DNA from: Halichondria panicea
Taxonomy: Eukaryota > Porifera > Demospongiae > Suberitida > Halichondriidae
Direction: 5' to 3'
NCBI RefSeq assembly: GCF_963675165.1
Contig: NC_087387.1
Location: 1,787,501-1,851,500, forward strand
DNA length: 64,000 nucleotides
Of the stretch, positions 1-10,189 are shown in pieces. Numbering within the stretch: the stretch's first letter is position 1; every line of letters starts with the position of its first letter. The position numbers and the translations under genes are program-made. The notes under the pieces are model-generated. The model was not told the origin of the DNA. It saw only the letters and a list, made by a program, of their open reading frames with translations, and ran no database searches.

Positions 1-148
1 TAAACAGCTGCCTGTACTGTAGCTTGTTACAACATGCACTGCACGTAGTTGGTTTCTAGTCGATCACCAGCTAGGCATTTGCATGACAAAGTAGTACGTA
101 TTACACACTGTATGTACATGTATAAATATCTCACCATAATTCCCCCAG

Positions 149-1489
149 GGATCTAGAGCTTGTTTCCTAAGAGACATCACATTCTCGGGCATCTATTTCC
201 CTGCTTATGCACACCTCAAGACATTTTTCGGAGGAGATCGTGGTCAACTTAACCCTGCCCAGCTTTTTGCAGCAGCATTCATTGCAGGTAAGAAACCTCT
301 CTGCCATAATTACCCAATACTTACACTCTTGTACATAATGTCACCTTCACCCCCTCACACAACACACACCTCACTTTACACATACCACAGCACACCCCTG
401 CATTGTTACCCACCTCATTGTATGCCCCATCCCCTCACATGGCACACATCCTCACAGGCGTCCCAGCAGCAGGTCTGGTGACTCCAGCGGATGTGATCAA
501 GACAAGACTACAAGTGGTAGCGAGAAAGGGCCAGCAATCGTACTCCGGAGTGATTGACTGTTACCGGAAGATTGTAGAGAGTGAGGGACAAAAGGCTCTC
601 TGGAAAGGAGCACCAGGTGCGTCCAGATTACAATAGCTATAGCAAGTTCCATCTCACCTAGCTAGCTAACTTTCGTTGTTCTTGCTTTCTACATGTGTCT
701 GCGATCACCACTGTAAAGTATACAAAGTCCTAAATGTGTAGATTCAATAAACATGCAGCAGTGTACACGTACATGTACGTGTATGTGCAGCTGCTTTCAC
801 ACCAGAAAGTTTGATGCAGCAAAATTGTGTATGCATATCGCCAAGAGTAGGTATGAGCTCTTGATGTGGCACATGGTACATACTATACATATACTGTTAA
901 CAGGCTACAATAATATTCTCTCTGCACACGTGACATCATCACCCCACCACCCACACACACACACACAGCTCGTATCTTCCGCTCCTCCCCTCAGTTCGGA
1001 GTAACCCTGGTCACCTACGAGCTGATACAGAGACTATTCTATGTTGATTTTGGCCATCGGTAAGTACATTACACATGCTTTACTAACTACAGTACAATAC
1101 GGTTTCCTTTACTAGTTACGGGAGCAATACATGTAGCTGCTACCAGACACAGGAACGGTTAATTATTTTGTTTGAAACAACATTTGTTAACATATGCGTA
1201 GTCAGTTGCACTCACATGTATGTATTAATTTGGTTAATGTCAGTCTTTTGCTCTAATTAAGAGACACATTCCTAATGCCATGTAAACTTATCAGAACTAC
1301 TTCACTTTAAAGTGCGTGCGTGCGTGTGTGTGTTAGGTAATAACTCTATTTCGTGCGTGTGTGTGTGTGTGTTAGGTAATAACTCTAAATAGAGTTATAT
1401 TACCTAACACACACACGCACGCACACACACACACACACGCACGCGCACACACACACACACGCACGCACACACATACACGCACGCGCGCA

Positions 1490-1546
<57 letters not shown>

Positions 1547-1707
1547 CAAAACAGTTCAAATCCTCTGTGCCCTCGGCCAAACCGACCAAACCACTAGACT
1601 CCGCCTTCTTTCACCTCCCGGACCATGTGGGTGGTTACAGGGTTGCACACTCAGCATTCTCTGGTGTTGAGAGCAGGTTCGGAATCATCTTCCCAAAGAC
1701 TAAGTAA
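149..1707 (+). CDS. SLC25A12/13-like: Mitochondrial aspartate/glutamate carrier (SLC25A12/A13, aralar/citrin type), 3' exons only
   Basis: This carrier exchanges matrix aspartate for cytosolic glutamate plus a proton across the inner mitochondrial membrane, in the malate-aspartate shuttle. Four exons are visible: 149-287, 458-616, 969-1059 and 1545-1707 (stop TAA). All have AG acceptors and GT donors, and the codon phases join exactly. The protein shows the carrier signature after GVPAAGLV ([11 protein letters not shown], the PxD/ExxK/R motif), then [29 protein letters not shown] and [12 protein letters not shown]. The tail [15 protein letters not shown] is typical of the citrin/aralar C-terminus and is absent from most SLC25 members. 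The EF-hand half and the earlier repeats lie left of the window. An AATAAA at 1880 is the likely poly(A) signal. Family assignment is firm; A12 and A13 are a vertebrate split and cannot be told apart here. Confidence 0.93.
1334..1544. repeat. (AC)n microsatellite with an inverted TAGGTAATAACTCTA hairpin
   Basis: Lies in the last intron of the carrier gene. A GT-rich run followed by TAGGTAATAACTCTA (about 1365-1387) meets its near-perfect reverse complement followed by an AC-rich run (about 1389-1412), so the region can fold back. An impure AC/GC tract continues to the acceptor at 1544. It encodes nothing. Confidence 0.85.
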
Positions 1708-2443
1708 ACCAGTTGTATATTCTTGTTCAGCACAAGTTTATATACCACTTAATTTGTATTTTTGGCTTACAGTTATATAGAATTATTATTTTCTGGTCGA
1801 GTTTCATAGTTGTTGCCCAGGTTACACGTTGTGTAATATAATTATGATGGTGAAATATTATTATTATTTATTGAAACGTAATAAAATTTATTGAAATGTA
1901 AAACCATCCATCCTTGGCCTCATAATTTTGATGTAGTAAACACATTAGCACATGGCTGTGTAATAAATGCCAAATCAATTGCCCTGCGCATGTATGCCCC
2001 TGGGGCAAAATTCAAGATTAAATCCCCACCTATGTCCGTACTGGGGGAGGTGGGGCTTGCCATTAATAGGTGCATAAGCATATACAATATGAACAAACTA
2101 GTACGCACTATAGCTAGTACCTATATTATAATATATAAGACCTTTGAGTGCATGATAACTGGTCGAACTGTGGTGATCTCTTGACTGCAATAAAAATACA
2201 CAATAATCATGCATGTCTACTCAGGAAACGGTGTATACATGTTACAACACTTATATTCTTTTTCACATGCACTTCTGTTATATATTATACACTTCAATTT
2301 CAGCACAGCAATTAGTCACACCTCATAATAATTGTACTGATTGCACGTGCAGGTGATAATGGTGTGAACAGTCTATAGATGAGAGTAGATCTAGAGTCGT
2401 GATGCACATGCATTGTTCTACGTGTACGTATACGTACATGTAG
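1708..2443. other. 3' intergenic region between convergent genes
   Basis: The carrier (+) and the lactone oxidase (-) converge here. AATAAA at 1880-1885 serves the plus strand, and TTTATT at about 1867 and 1887 could serve the minus strand, so the 3' ends may overlap. No coding signal was seen in the rest. Confidence 0.5.
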
Positions 2444-5400
2444 CTACAACAAATGCTTGAGTCCGAATGTGCCTGCTAACTGTTCATTGAGAAACAGTCC
2501 ACTTGGGTCTAATTGAGATCGTATCTTCAGAAAGTCCTTGAATCTTGGGTACATTTTTTCCATGTCTGCTGGTGTCAGATCGAAGTACTTCCCCCAATGA
2601 AATCTTGGATTGAATTTGGCTACAGCCTCGTATAGTTTTTTGTAGTAGTTCAATCTTCTCTTAATGGTGGGGTTGTAGATACACATTGTGAGGTGGCAGC
2701 TGTCTCTCTGGTAGTTAGGGCTCAGCCACATGTCATCACCCTTCACCACTCGTACCTGCATGTGGGGAGGAGCATAAATTAAACTACATGTATGTATAGG
2801 TACACAAAATAAATAGCTAAAAATAATTTTGAATGCTAAATGTAATGTGTGGTAAAGATCAACCATAACTACAAGTGTAAAATGGATAATATAAGTTGAG
2901 CCTTGATTATCCGAAACCTCATTTTTGCATGTAGAGGGTACTCGAATTATTGATGGGCGTGGCTCTGATAAGTTATTCTGATTTCAGTCATCCGGATGAG
3001 GTGGGGACACCAGGTGTTCAAATAATCGAGGCTCAACTGTACATGTAAGTAGCACTGTTCCCTCACCTCCACAACGTAGTTAAGAAGCAGTCCTTCCTCG
3101 TGCACCAGTCTGTGTACCTCCATGACGGTTGCCGGGCAGTCCTCGACACTGACGACTATTTCTCCCTCATAATGGATGGGGAAATAGTGTGGAATATTGA
3201 AGACGAGATAACTCTTGTCCACCCGATCGTGAGGGGGAGTGGGCACAAGATACGTAAACATGAGCTTAAACATGGCATGGGTGGAGCTTGGTATCCAGGA
3301 AACAATGTTGCAAATGTTCTCAAAGCCATAGTTCTGAAAGAAGACAAAACATGTACTTCTCTTCAAAGCTCTGTACATAAAGTACATGTACATTGTACTT
3401 AAAACTTGACTCAGTAACTACAATAGATATGCTCAATTGAGTTCGTACAACTTACGTTTATGTACATAAATTATATACCTTGCCAGAATGGCTGGGAATG
3501 TCCCTCCCACACATACATGTACTGTATACATACCAGGATGGTCTCCACTTGGTGATTTGGATTATCCCTCGGGGCCTCTGTCGTTCTGTTGATCTCGAAC
3601 ACGGCACAAACATCGGAGTGAATCTCCACCCACCATTTGACATGTTCAGACCTTTGTGCAGTGTCAGCCATTTCTTTCAGACAGTCGCTCAGTTTCATGT
3701 TGTAGAGCACCTCTCTGAGGTTGAAGGCTGGCTCACACTGGAAGGTCACTTCGCTAATGACCCCCAGCAGTCCGATACTCACCTGGGGGGGGGGGGAAGG
3801 GGAAGCATTGAGAGCATGGATCATTAATTGATGGAGCCTTTGAATCAGATACTGCCATGTACATGAATCCTTTACCTAGACAGCTATATAAAAAATGTAA
3901 TTAGAACTAAAGCACTTGATATCCGTACTCACTCCAGCTGCCTTGAAGATCTCCGGATTCTCATTAGCACTTAAAAAGAGGATATCCCCCTTCCCGGTCA
4001 CCAACTCAAGCCGTGTTACCATGGAAGCATAATTTCCAAATGTAATCCCGGTACCATGAGTACCTGCAAAGCACGGATACAGGTGTAAGATCATCGTACT
4101 CATAGTCATGCGAATGATAAATAACCTTCATGAAATTTAACATAATTATTTGGGAAAATACAACTACCATGCTGGTTGGTATAGCCTTTGCTTTCTTCAA
4201 AAAACATAATCAGTGTTTCAGAACAGGTTCCATATATTTAATTTGATATAATCATTAACTTTAATACGAGCACACAATACAAGCAAGATAAAGCCCTGGT
4301 TACCTAAATGTTTCTACTTGCAGGAATTGATATACTGACCTGTAGAGATGGCCCCGGCAACAGTCTGCTCAGAGATTGATCCCAGTACGCTCATGGCCAG
4401 TCCGTTATCGTCAAGGATACGGTTGAGCTCATTGAAGGTTGTGCCCCCTCTCACTGTCACCTGGTGCAACTCGCGATTGATACTGACCAACCCCTGTTTA
4501 TTGTGTGTGTGTGTGTGTGTGTGTTTGAGGGTATACAAGAAGTACCATTTGTGTGGGAGAAATTGTGTCAACTGTTCATGTTACTAGCTCAAACAGAACG
4601 TTCACTTAAATTAATCGTTTGTGTGCGTGTGTATTCCTTGTTGTATCAGAAATCACATAACAAACCAGGCCTCCTAGAGTAGGACACAGCTGTAGGTCAG
4701 TAGTTGGGCGGAGTCCAACCAACGCTGCGCTCTGGGTTGGGTATCAGTACATGTAGCAGTTTTGTTCCACTGGTACTTAGACAGAGTATGAATGTTGTTT
4801 AATCTTAAGTGGCTGACAACCGCATGGCTCAGGGGTGCGATATAAAGAAATCAATGGATGGCTATTCTAGCTGCCTGGATCTAGCTATAGTTGTTTTGGA
4901 ATTCAAGAAAGACCTCAGACTCTTAGAGAAAGTAGAAGAATACTGTAACCTGTAATACTAGATTTAGTACAGGCAGAAATAAACTTTTTCATAATAGTTA
5001 GACATCTAGCACAAAGAGAGGTACAGCCAGCTATAAGACTACCCCAAGGCTTCTGGAGAAGCTTTTCGAAGACCAAAGAAGGCATACATAACACAGGTTT
5101 TGTCCAAACTAATGATCTAATCTTAGATTGGTAGCACAACAAAACTTAAAACAAAGACAAGTCCCTAATTAATACAAAGATACTACTGTTCAAGCTTCAT
5201 TCATAGATGCTAAGATAGACTATGCTTCTTTTCTAGTAGCCTAGATATCCAGCAGGAGCTGTTTCTGCAGTCTCCAGAGAAATACAGTGTCCCAGCTCGC
5301 CTTGCCTTGTCAGCTAAATTGAGCTGTAAGGTTTCCCACTTGAACGCAGCAATCTGATTGGGCTGCAAATTTCTTGCAGTTGGAACAAAACTGCTACGTG

Positions 5401-5976
5401 TACTGATACCCAACCATGAGCGAAGCGTTGGTTGGACTCCGCCCAACTAGTAGGTCAGTATGTACGTTGATTTCCAAGTTTAATTTCCTACAAAGGGACA
5501 CCCTCCCAATATTTAGTACACACACACATTCACATGTTCACACCTTATAATTATTCAGTGACATCTGTAGGTCATCTGATACTGCCACCCTCGACCACGA
5601 ATGCCCGGAGCCTATCACCTTGATCTTGTGACGACGATCAATAGCTCTCACGTCATTGGACGTGGGCACCAGTGCCGACTTGACCATATGAACTATCTCT
5701 TCCTTTGTCGTCGGCAGGAGAATGTTAGAAGGGTAAAGGGTACCCGGTTCTGGGTAGCCAAGTGACACATTGGGTAGCAACCAGAGGCCCTCCTCAGAGT
5801 CATGTGTGAAGTAGAGGGAGGCATCTATAAAATAACACAGGGGGCTGTGAGTGCTACAAAATTTGTGTCTTTAGCTTACCCCAGTTAACAAAAGGTGGTT
5901 TCTTCGGTGATATGTTCTCATTTATGATCCATGCCAGACAAACTAGCCCAGTGCTCAGTAGCCATAGTTTGGCCAT
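2444..5976 (-). CDS. Aldonolactone oxidase, FAD-dependent (L-gulono-/D-arabinono-1,4-lactone oxidase family)
   Basis: This family oxidises an aldono-1,4-lactone with O2, the last step of ascorbate or an analogue, usually at a membrane. Seven exons on the minus strand, 5' to 3': 5976-5880, 5824-5544, 4493-4340, 4063-3933, 3782-3534, 3333-3067, 2755-2444. They sum to 1,491 nt and join in frame to 496 residues. The N-terminus MAKLWLLSTGLVCLAWI is a signal peptide or anchor. An FAD_binding_4 domain follows, with VIGSGHSWS; His107 is the expected covalent flavin site. Next come the typical RGGTTFNELNRILDDNGLA and GTHGTGITFGNY. The C-terminal ALO domain holds HWGK at 446-449 (catalytic motif) and ends with DPSGLFLNEQ. 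Nothing is truncated. The intron between exons 2 and 3 carries a 749-bp transposon. Whether the substrate is gulonolactone, arabinonolactone or another lactone cannot be read from the sequence. Confidence 0.93.
4701..5449. mobile_element. Non-autonomous DNA transposon, long TIRs, 9-bp target duplication
   Basis: Sits in an intron of the lactone oxidase gene. The ends are TAGTTGGGCGGAGTCC and its reverse complement, and the inverted arms extend, imperfectly, through a GTATCAGTACATGTAGCAG segment. The flanks carry an exact 9-bp direct repeat GTAGGTCAG (4692-4700 and 5450-5458). There is no transposase ORF. A second, lone copy of the same terminus starts at 29,764. Confidence 0.9.
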
Positions 5977-7969
5977 TTTCCTTGAGTAATATTACACCGC
6001 GGCTTTGTATGGAGGACACAACAGTAATGCCACAATGACACTAGATGGGCGTGGCCACAATTTCTTTTGAAAAAGAGTTGTTATTATAAACGGGTACTAA
6101 TTTTAGCGAATTTTAGCGAATTTGTAATTAACGCTAAATTAAGTACGCGCTAATAATAAAACGCAATTAAAAAATTATGATAAAAAAATTTTTTTTTTTC
6201 ATGTACTTTTGTATAATGTAATTATTATAATGTACTTTTGAGAGTATGCTAAGCAAGCTAGCCCTTTTTTCATCTGTATCTGACTCCAAACTTTCCATTC
6301 AACCTTAACTCTTTCCTTGGCAATCTGTTGTAGAAATTACAACAACGGTAACGAATCGTTATGATGAATTAGATGAAGTTGTATGTGAGCTCCTCCCTGA
6401 CAAACAAACTGTAGTCTAGGTAACGGCCTTATCAGGGAAGGGATTGGAAACACAGGGATTTCACGCGGCCCATGCGTGTCGCACCGGAAATTGACAGGAA
6501 GTTAATTTAATGGGAGGAGATTGGGGGAAAAGCTGCTTATTATAGATGCTGATCAACTACTTAGCTACATCAAAGATATAATAGGAAGGGAAGGATTGGC
6601 AACGGTAGAAAATTTGAAGCTATCCGTGACACGCTTACGTCATTGGAATGCATCACTTTGCCTCTACTTTTGTTGCCTCCAAACTATGGCAACAGAGAGA
6701 ACAAGTCCTTATTAACTCTGAAAGAAGTCATTGATGACAGATGCAAGTTGACATCCCAAGAATCTGCCTCAAGTTAAATACTGAGAGGGATTCTCAAAGT
6801 CAACAAGAAAGAGAGAAGCTCAGAAACAACACTTTAATACTTAGACAATACTGCTTGTGTTCATGTCCATTCTCACATTTGATACAAGCTCTGGGCTTGT
6901 ATGCACAAGAACTAGATAACATAGATAGACTGATAGTACTGTAGCCATTATCAATATTCTCTGTAACATGTTCTGTACGACATTTTATTAATACCAAATT
7001 TTAATAAATTATCAACATTTCACAAGTCATATAAACTGCCATAATAAGCTGCATAATGAACTGCTACTGCTGCTACTGCATGAGGTAGAGTTGGTGCTAT
7101 ACAACTGTACAGGTCTTTTGCATGTAACAAAGTCTTTCATTTCGTTTTTTAATATGTAGCCCAAAATAGTCAATCAACTCTTCCTTCTTCAGCTTCATAA
7201 ATTTCTTCCAGCATACTGATAGTACGATGAAGATCTAATAGTATGACTGTGTATGTGGGGGGGGGGGGGGGGGCATATGAATGAGTTAGTAAAACACTGT
7301 GGCACTGACCTGGAGCTTTCTATCCCAGTTCTGTTTCTTACTATATAAGCCGATAATCAGGCCTTACACCTCCAGTCATATTTTCTGCAACTGACTAAAA
7401 TTTAAAGCACAAAACCTGTACCAGTTGATGGACCTGACATTGATAAACACTCTCATGAAGTCAGTATAATTTTAAAAGCATGTGTGTTTCTTAAAAAGGG
7501 AGCATAAAACGTCAGATGAAATAAGCCATACTCAACACTACAACACATTCTAAATGGTATAAATAGGCGATTTTTGCTTTTCAGTAGATCAACCTACATA
7601 CATACAACCAGGAAAACTTGAAGAATAGTAATATGGATGAGTACTGTTTCTTAAAAAGGGATCAAACCTTGTAAAATTGTAGTTTTTCTGTAGTAAAAAG
7701 TCTTTGTTTCTTTAGTTTTACAAACTGGCAAGATAATCTAACTCTAAATAAAGCACAACATCAGTGTAACACCATGAGAGGTCATGAGGCACTAAAGGAA
7801 GACCATAACAGACTTTTTCTGCTTTTCGCGGGCATTCTGGCAGGAAAACAGGCGAGTCACGGATGGTTTCATTACAAAACTGCAGAAACACATGTAAAAT
7901 GATCACGTGAACCACTTCCGTTGCCAATCCTTCCCTCCTATATAGAGTCTAAGTTTATATAGTCTGGCC
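5977..7969. other. Promoter side of the lactone oxidase, then unassigned sequence
   Basis: Just upstream of the oxidase start the sequence is AT-rich with poly-A/T runs. At 6,581-6,612 and, inverted, 7,911-7,940 lie copies of a GGAAGGATTGGCAACGG block; a third, looser copy lies at 63,790. Short ORFs at 6521-6715 (+) and 7718-7927 (-) run out of these blocks but match nothing I recognise. A G-run lies at 7257-7273. I call no gene here. Confidence 0.4.
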
Positions 7970-8025
7970 TAGCCTCGAATCCAGGCCGATTAAAATACGT
8001 TTTAATCGGCCTGGTCTCAAGGTTA
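7970..8025. mobile_element. Miniature palindromic element, TAGCCTCG family
   Basis: A 56-bp near-perfect palindrome running from TAGCCTCGAATCCAGGCCG to the matching inverted arm. It is bounded by an exact 9-bp direct repeat AGTCTGGCC (7961-7969 and 8026-8034), so it is a transposed unit rather than a terminator. Relatives lie at 15,384 and 22,280, with half-copies near 23,374, 34,143 and 36,717. Confidence 0.85.
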
Positions 8026-8103
8026 AGTCTGGCCAGGAGTCGAGTGCTGGCTGAATGGACCACATGGATATGGGAAATCCCCATCTCTGTTCAGGGAGTT
8101 TTC

Positions 8104-8418
8104 TAGTTGGGTGTGGCCTGACGGTCCCTGACGGGACGTCGGGTTTCAACCCTATGTCAGAATTTGTCTTGCTGGATTATTGTAACACGCTGATAAGCAG
8201 CTATGAATATTTGATAGCAGCTATGAATATTCTTATTCTGACGTGGGTGTTAACCAATTTTACCTTGCTTGCAGTTGCGCAACCGGACGTGACGCTGACC
8301 ACATTAGAAATGCTGCAATCTGATTGGGCTGCAACTATAGTTGCAGCAAAGACAAATCCCAGATAGGCTTGAAACACGACCTCCTCCTGTCAGGGATGGT
8401 CGGGGCCACGCCCAACTA
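8104..8418. mobile_element. MITE with TAGTTGGGTGTGGCC terminal inverted repeats
   Basis: A 315-bp element with ends TAGTTGGGTGTGGCC and GGCCACGCCCAACTA. The flanking 9-mers GGAGTTTTC and GGAGCTTCC agree at seven of nine positions, as expected for an aged 9-bp target duplication. Its interior shares GCAATCTGATTGGGCTGCAA with the 4701-5449 element, so the two are probably relatives. No ORF of note. Confidence 0.75.
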
Positions 8419-8800
8419 GGAGCTTCCCTCAATTTTGCTGCTATTCGGCATAATTATTTGCGAAGCGATCCAGTTGAGAAAGAAGAAGAAGCTGCCACTG
8501 GTTTTAGCTAGCTTCTGTTCGTTCTGCATGCAGGTATTGACCTTAGTACATCAGTAGAATATGACTGTAAATGACTGTAAAACCATTTTGAGCAAACTGA
8601 GGGGGGTTCCTTTGCTCCCTTGGATCTCCCCCTGGATCTGCCACTGCAGAGGGGAACCCAGGCTAGGTTTAAAGGGGTGCATGCATGCCCTATACTATGA
8701 AGTGGTGCCTGGGGTATCCTGTATTGATAATGGTGGGTATACTGAAAGATAAACTGTGGGTTGTCAGTGTGTGTATAAACTTAAGGTATGCTGGATAAAA

Positions 8801-9357
8801 TGAAAGCACCACAGGTGCTGATGCCTCGGTGGAGATGCCAAAGCTATACATAACATGAAGCTACTAATAGCTTTTATACTGATGAACATTTTTGCAATAA
8901 TTATTTTGCTGCCATGCAGACTCAAAGAGTGGGTAATGATCGACCATGATTGTTGTTAAAAACGATCGATGCCAAAAGTTCAAGTCTAAAATTAATGGCT
9001 GCCATCAACAGAGCCTTGCAGCTCTCTTCCTCACTCTTGCAGCTACCAATAGCTAGCGTTCTAGTGCAGAGCTAACTACTAAGTAGAGTAGTAACACTCG
9101 GTAAACAAGTTTGGCTACGTGCTCTTCTGAAAAGGCTGCAATGGCATTCCAAGTAAGCAAAACTAGGCATAACTCGAGAACGAAGCATTATTTTGCAAAT
9201 CCACGAATTAAAATCCAAGTAAACATGACTAGAAGCCTATAGAAACTCTTACTTGCACTTGATTCATCCTTGAGCAGCTGTAGCAGTCTACACACACAGA
9301 CACACAGACACACTATACTACCGTATACCTCGCTTGCGCATGCGCACCGAGGCATAA
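8801..9357. mobile_element. Dispersed repeat bounded by ATGCCTCGGTG / CACCGAGGCAT
   Basis: About 557 bp, from GAAAGCACCACAGGTGCTGATGC to the CGCTTGCGCATGCGCACC end. Near-full relatives occur inverted at 16,270-16,780 and direct at 61,088-61,567. Decayed pieces lie at about 11.4-12.3, 13.7-14.1, 14.6-15.0, 19.9, 48.5 and 63.3 kb. Here it separates two parts of an MTHFD1-derived segment. The short reading frame [11 protein letters not shown] found in several copies is part of the repeat and is not a gene. Confidence 0.75.
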
Positions 9358-9369
9358 TAATCCACTCAC

Positions 9370-9532
9370 CTCTCTGCTGTGACCTTTCAGATCAGTCTTG
9401 CTCTGACCGATGGTAATCTTACAGAGATAGCGATCATTGGTATCCATGACCCTGTTCCAGGTGATGGTGGAGGGGTCAATGTCCAGTCGGGAGAATTGAC
9501 CAATCTCAGCACTGCTCAGATCACCAGGGTTC
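9370..9532 (-). pseudogene. Orphan exon of C1-tetrahydrofolate synthase (MTHFD1-like)
   Basis: A clean exon (acceptor at 9533, donor at 9369) that translates to [20 protein letters not shown], then [16 protein letters not shown] and [17 protein letters not shown]. This is the conserved RLDIDPxTITWxRVxDTNDR segment of the 10-formyl-THF synthetase domain. No other exon of that gene lies nearby, so it is a stranded duplicate. A stretch at 8690-8760 also matches 45,110-45,180, beside the longer MTHFD1 relic, which shows that the surrounding intron came along too. It lies head-to-head with the death-domain exon at 10,190. Confidence 0.8.
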
Positions 9533-10189
9533 CTGCATTTAAAGGGAATTATACAACACATATACCATAATTATAGTGTCTAACGGTTATAATAGTATAT
9601 CAGTGAGTTCATTTATAAGTCTTTTATTACCAGTATGTCACAAAAATGTGTGAGAGCTAGAAGAAATGTGCAATAATTATGCTAATATAATCTTGGCTAC
9701 AGCCTTGACATCCAACTCTAAGTGTACAAAGTGATGCAGCTACTGAAAAATTGGCAGGTATTATTATTTGACGAACTGACTTGGCGATTTTTAACTTGGC
9801 GTCTCAGGCGTGGCTACTACAACAATGACGTTGTGTCCACCGGAAAACCTTAATTTAGCGGTTTTAAATTTGGTAGCCAAATTACCAAATTAAAATAACC
9901 GCCAAATTTTCCAGTTACATGGTATTACCCATTAGTGCAGACACGTTGTGGACAGGAGGCAGCTGTCATAATAAATAAACCATGTCTTGGTTTTGGTGCA
10001 TATTTGTGGGTGGGAGATAATTTATTCAGAGGTTGTGTGTGTGTAATATTGAACATTGAACATCCCACCCACTAGATTCCACCCACTTTTATAACAACTA
10101 GCCCAAAGAACACTGCCAAAAAAGTGAGTGACCTAGCACATTAAGCAATAATTAACAGTATAACTATAAACAAACCTTCGATCACACAG

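Noticed and set aside
1404-1589. Open frame rich in Cys-Val on the minus strand
   Set aside because: Translation of the AC microsatellite; it overlaps the last exon of the carrier on the other strand.
7970-8025. Hairpin as a terminator or regulatory RNA
   Set aside because: An exact 9-bp duplication on both sides and relatives elsewhere show a transposed palindrome.
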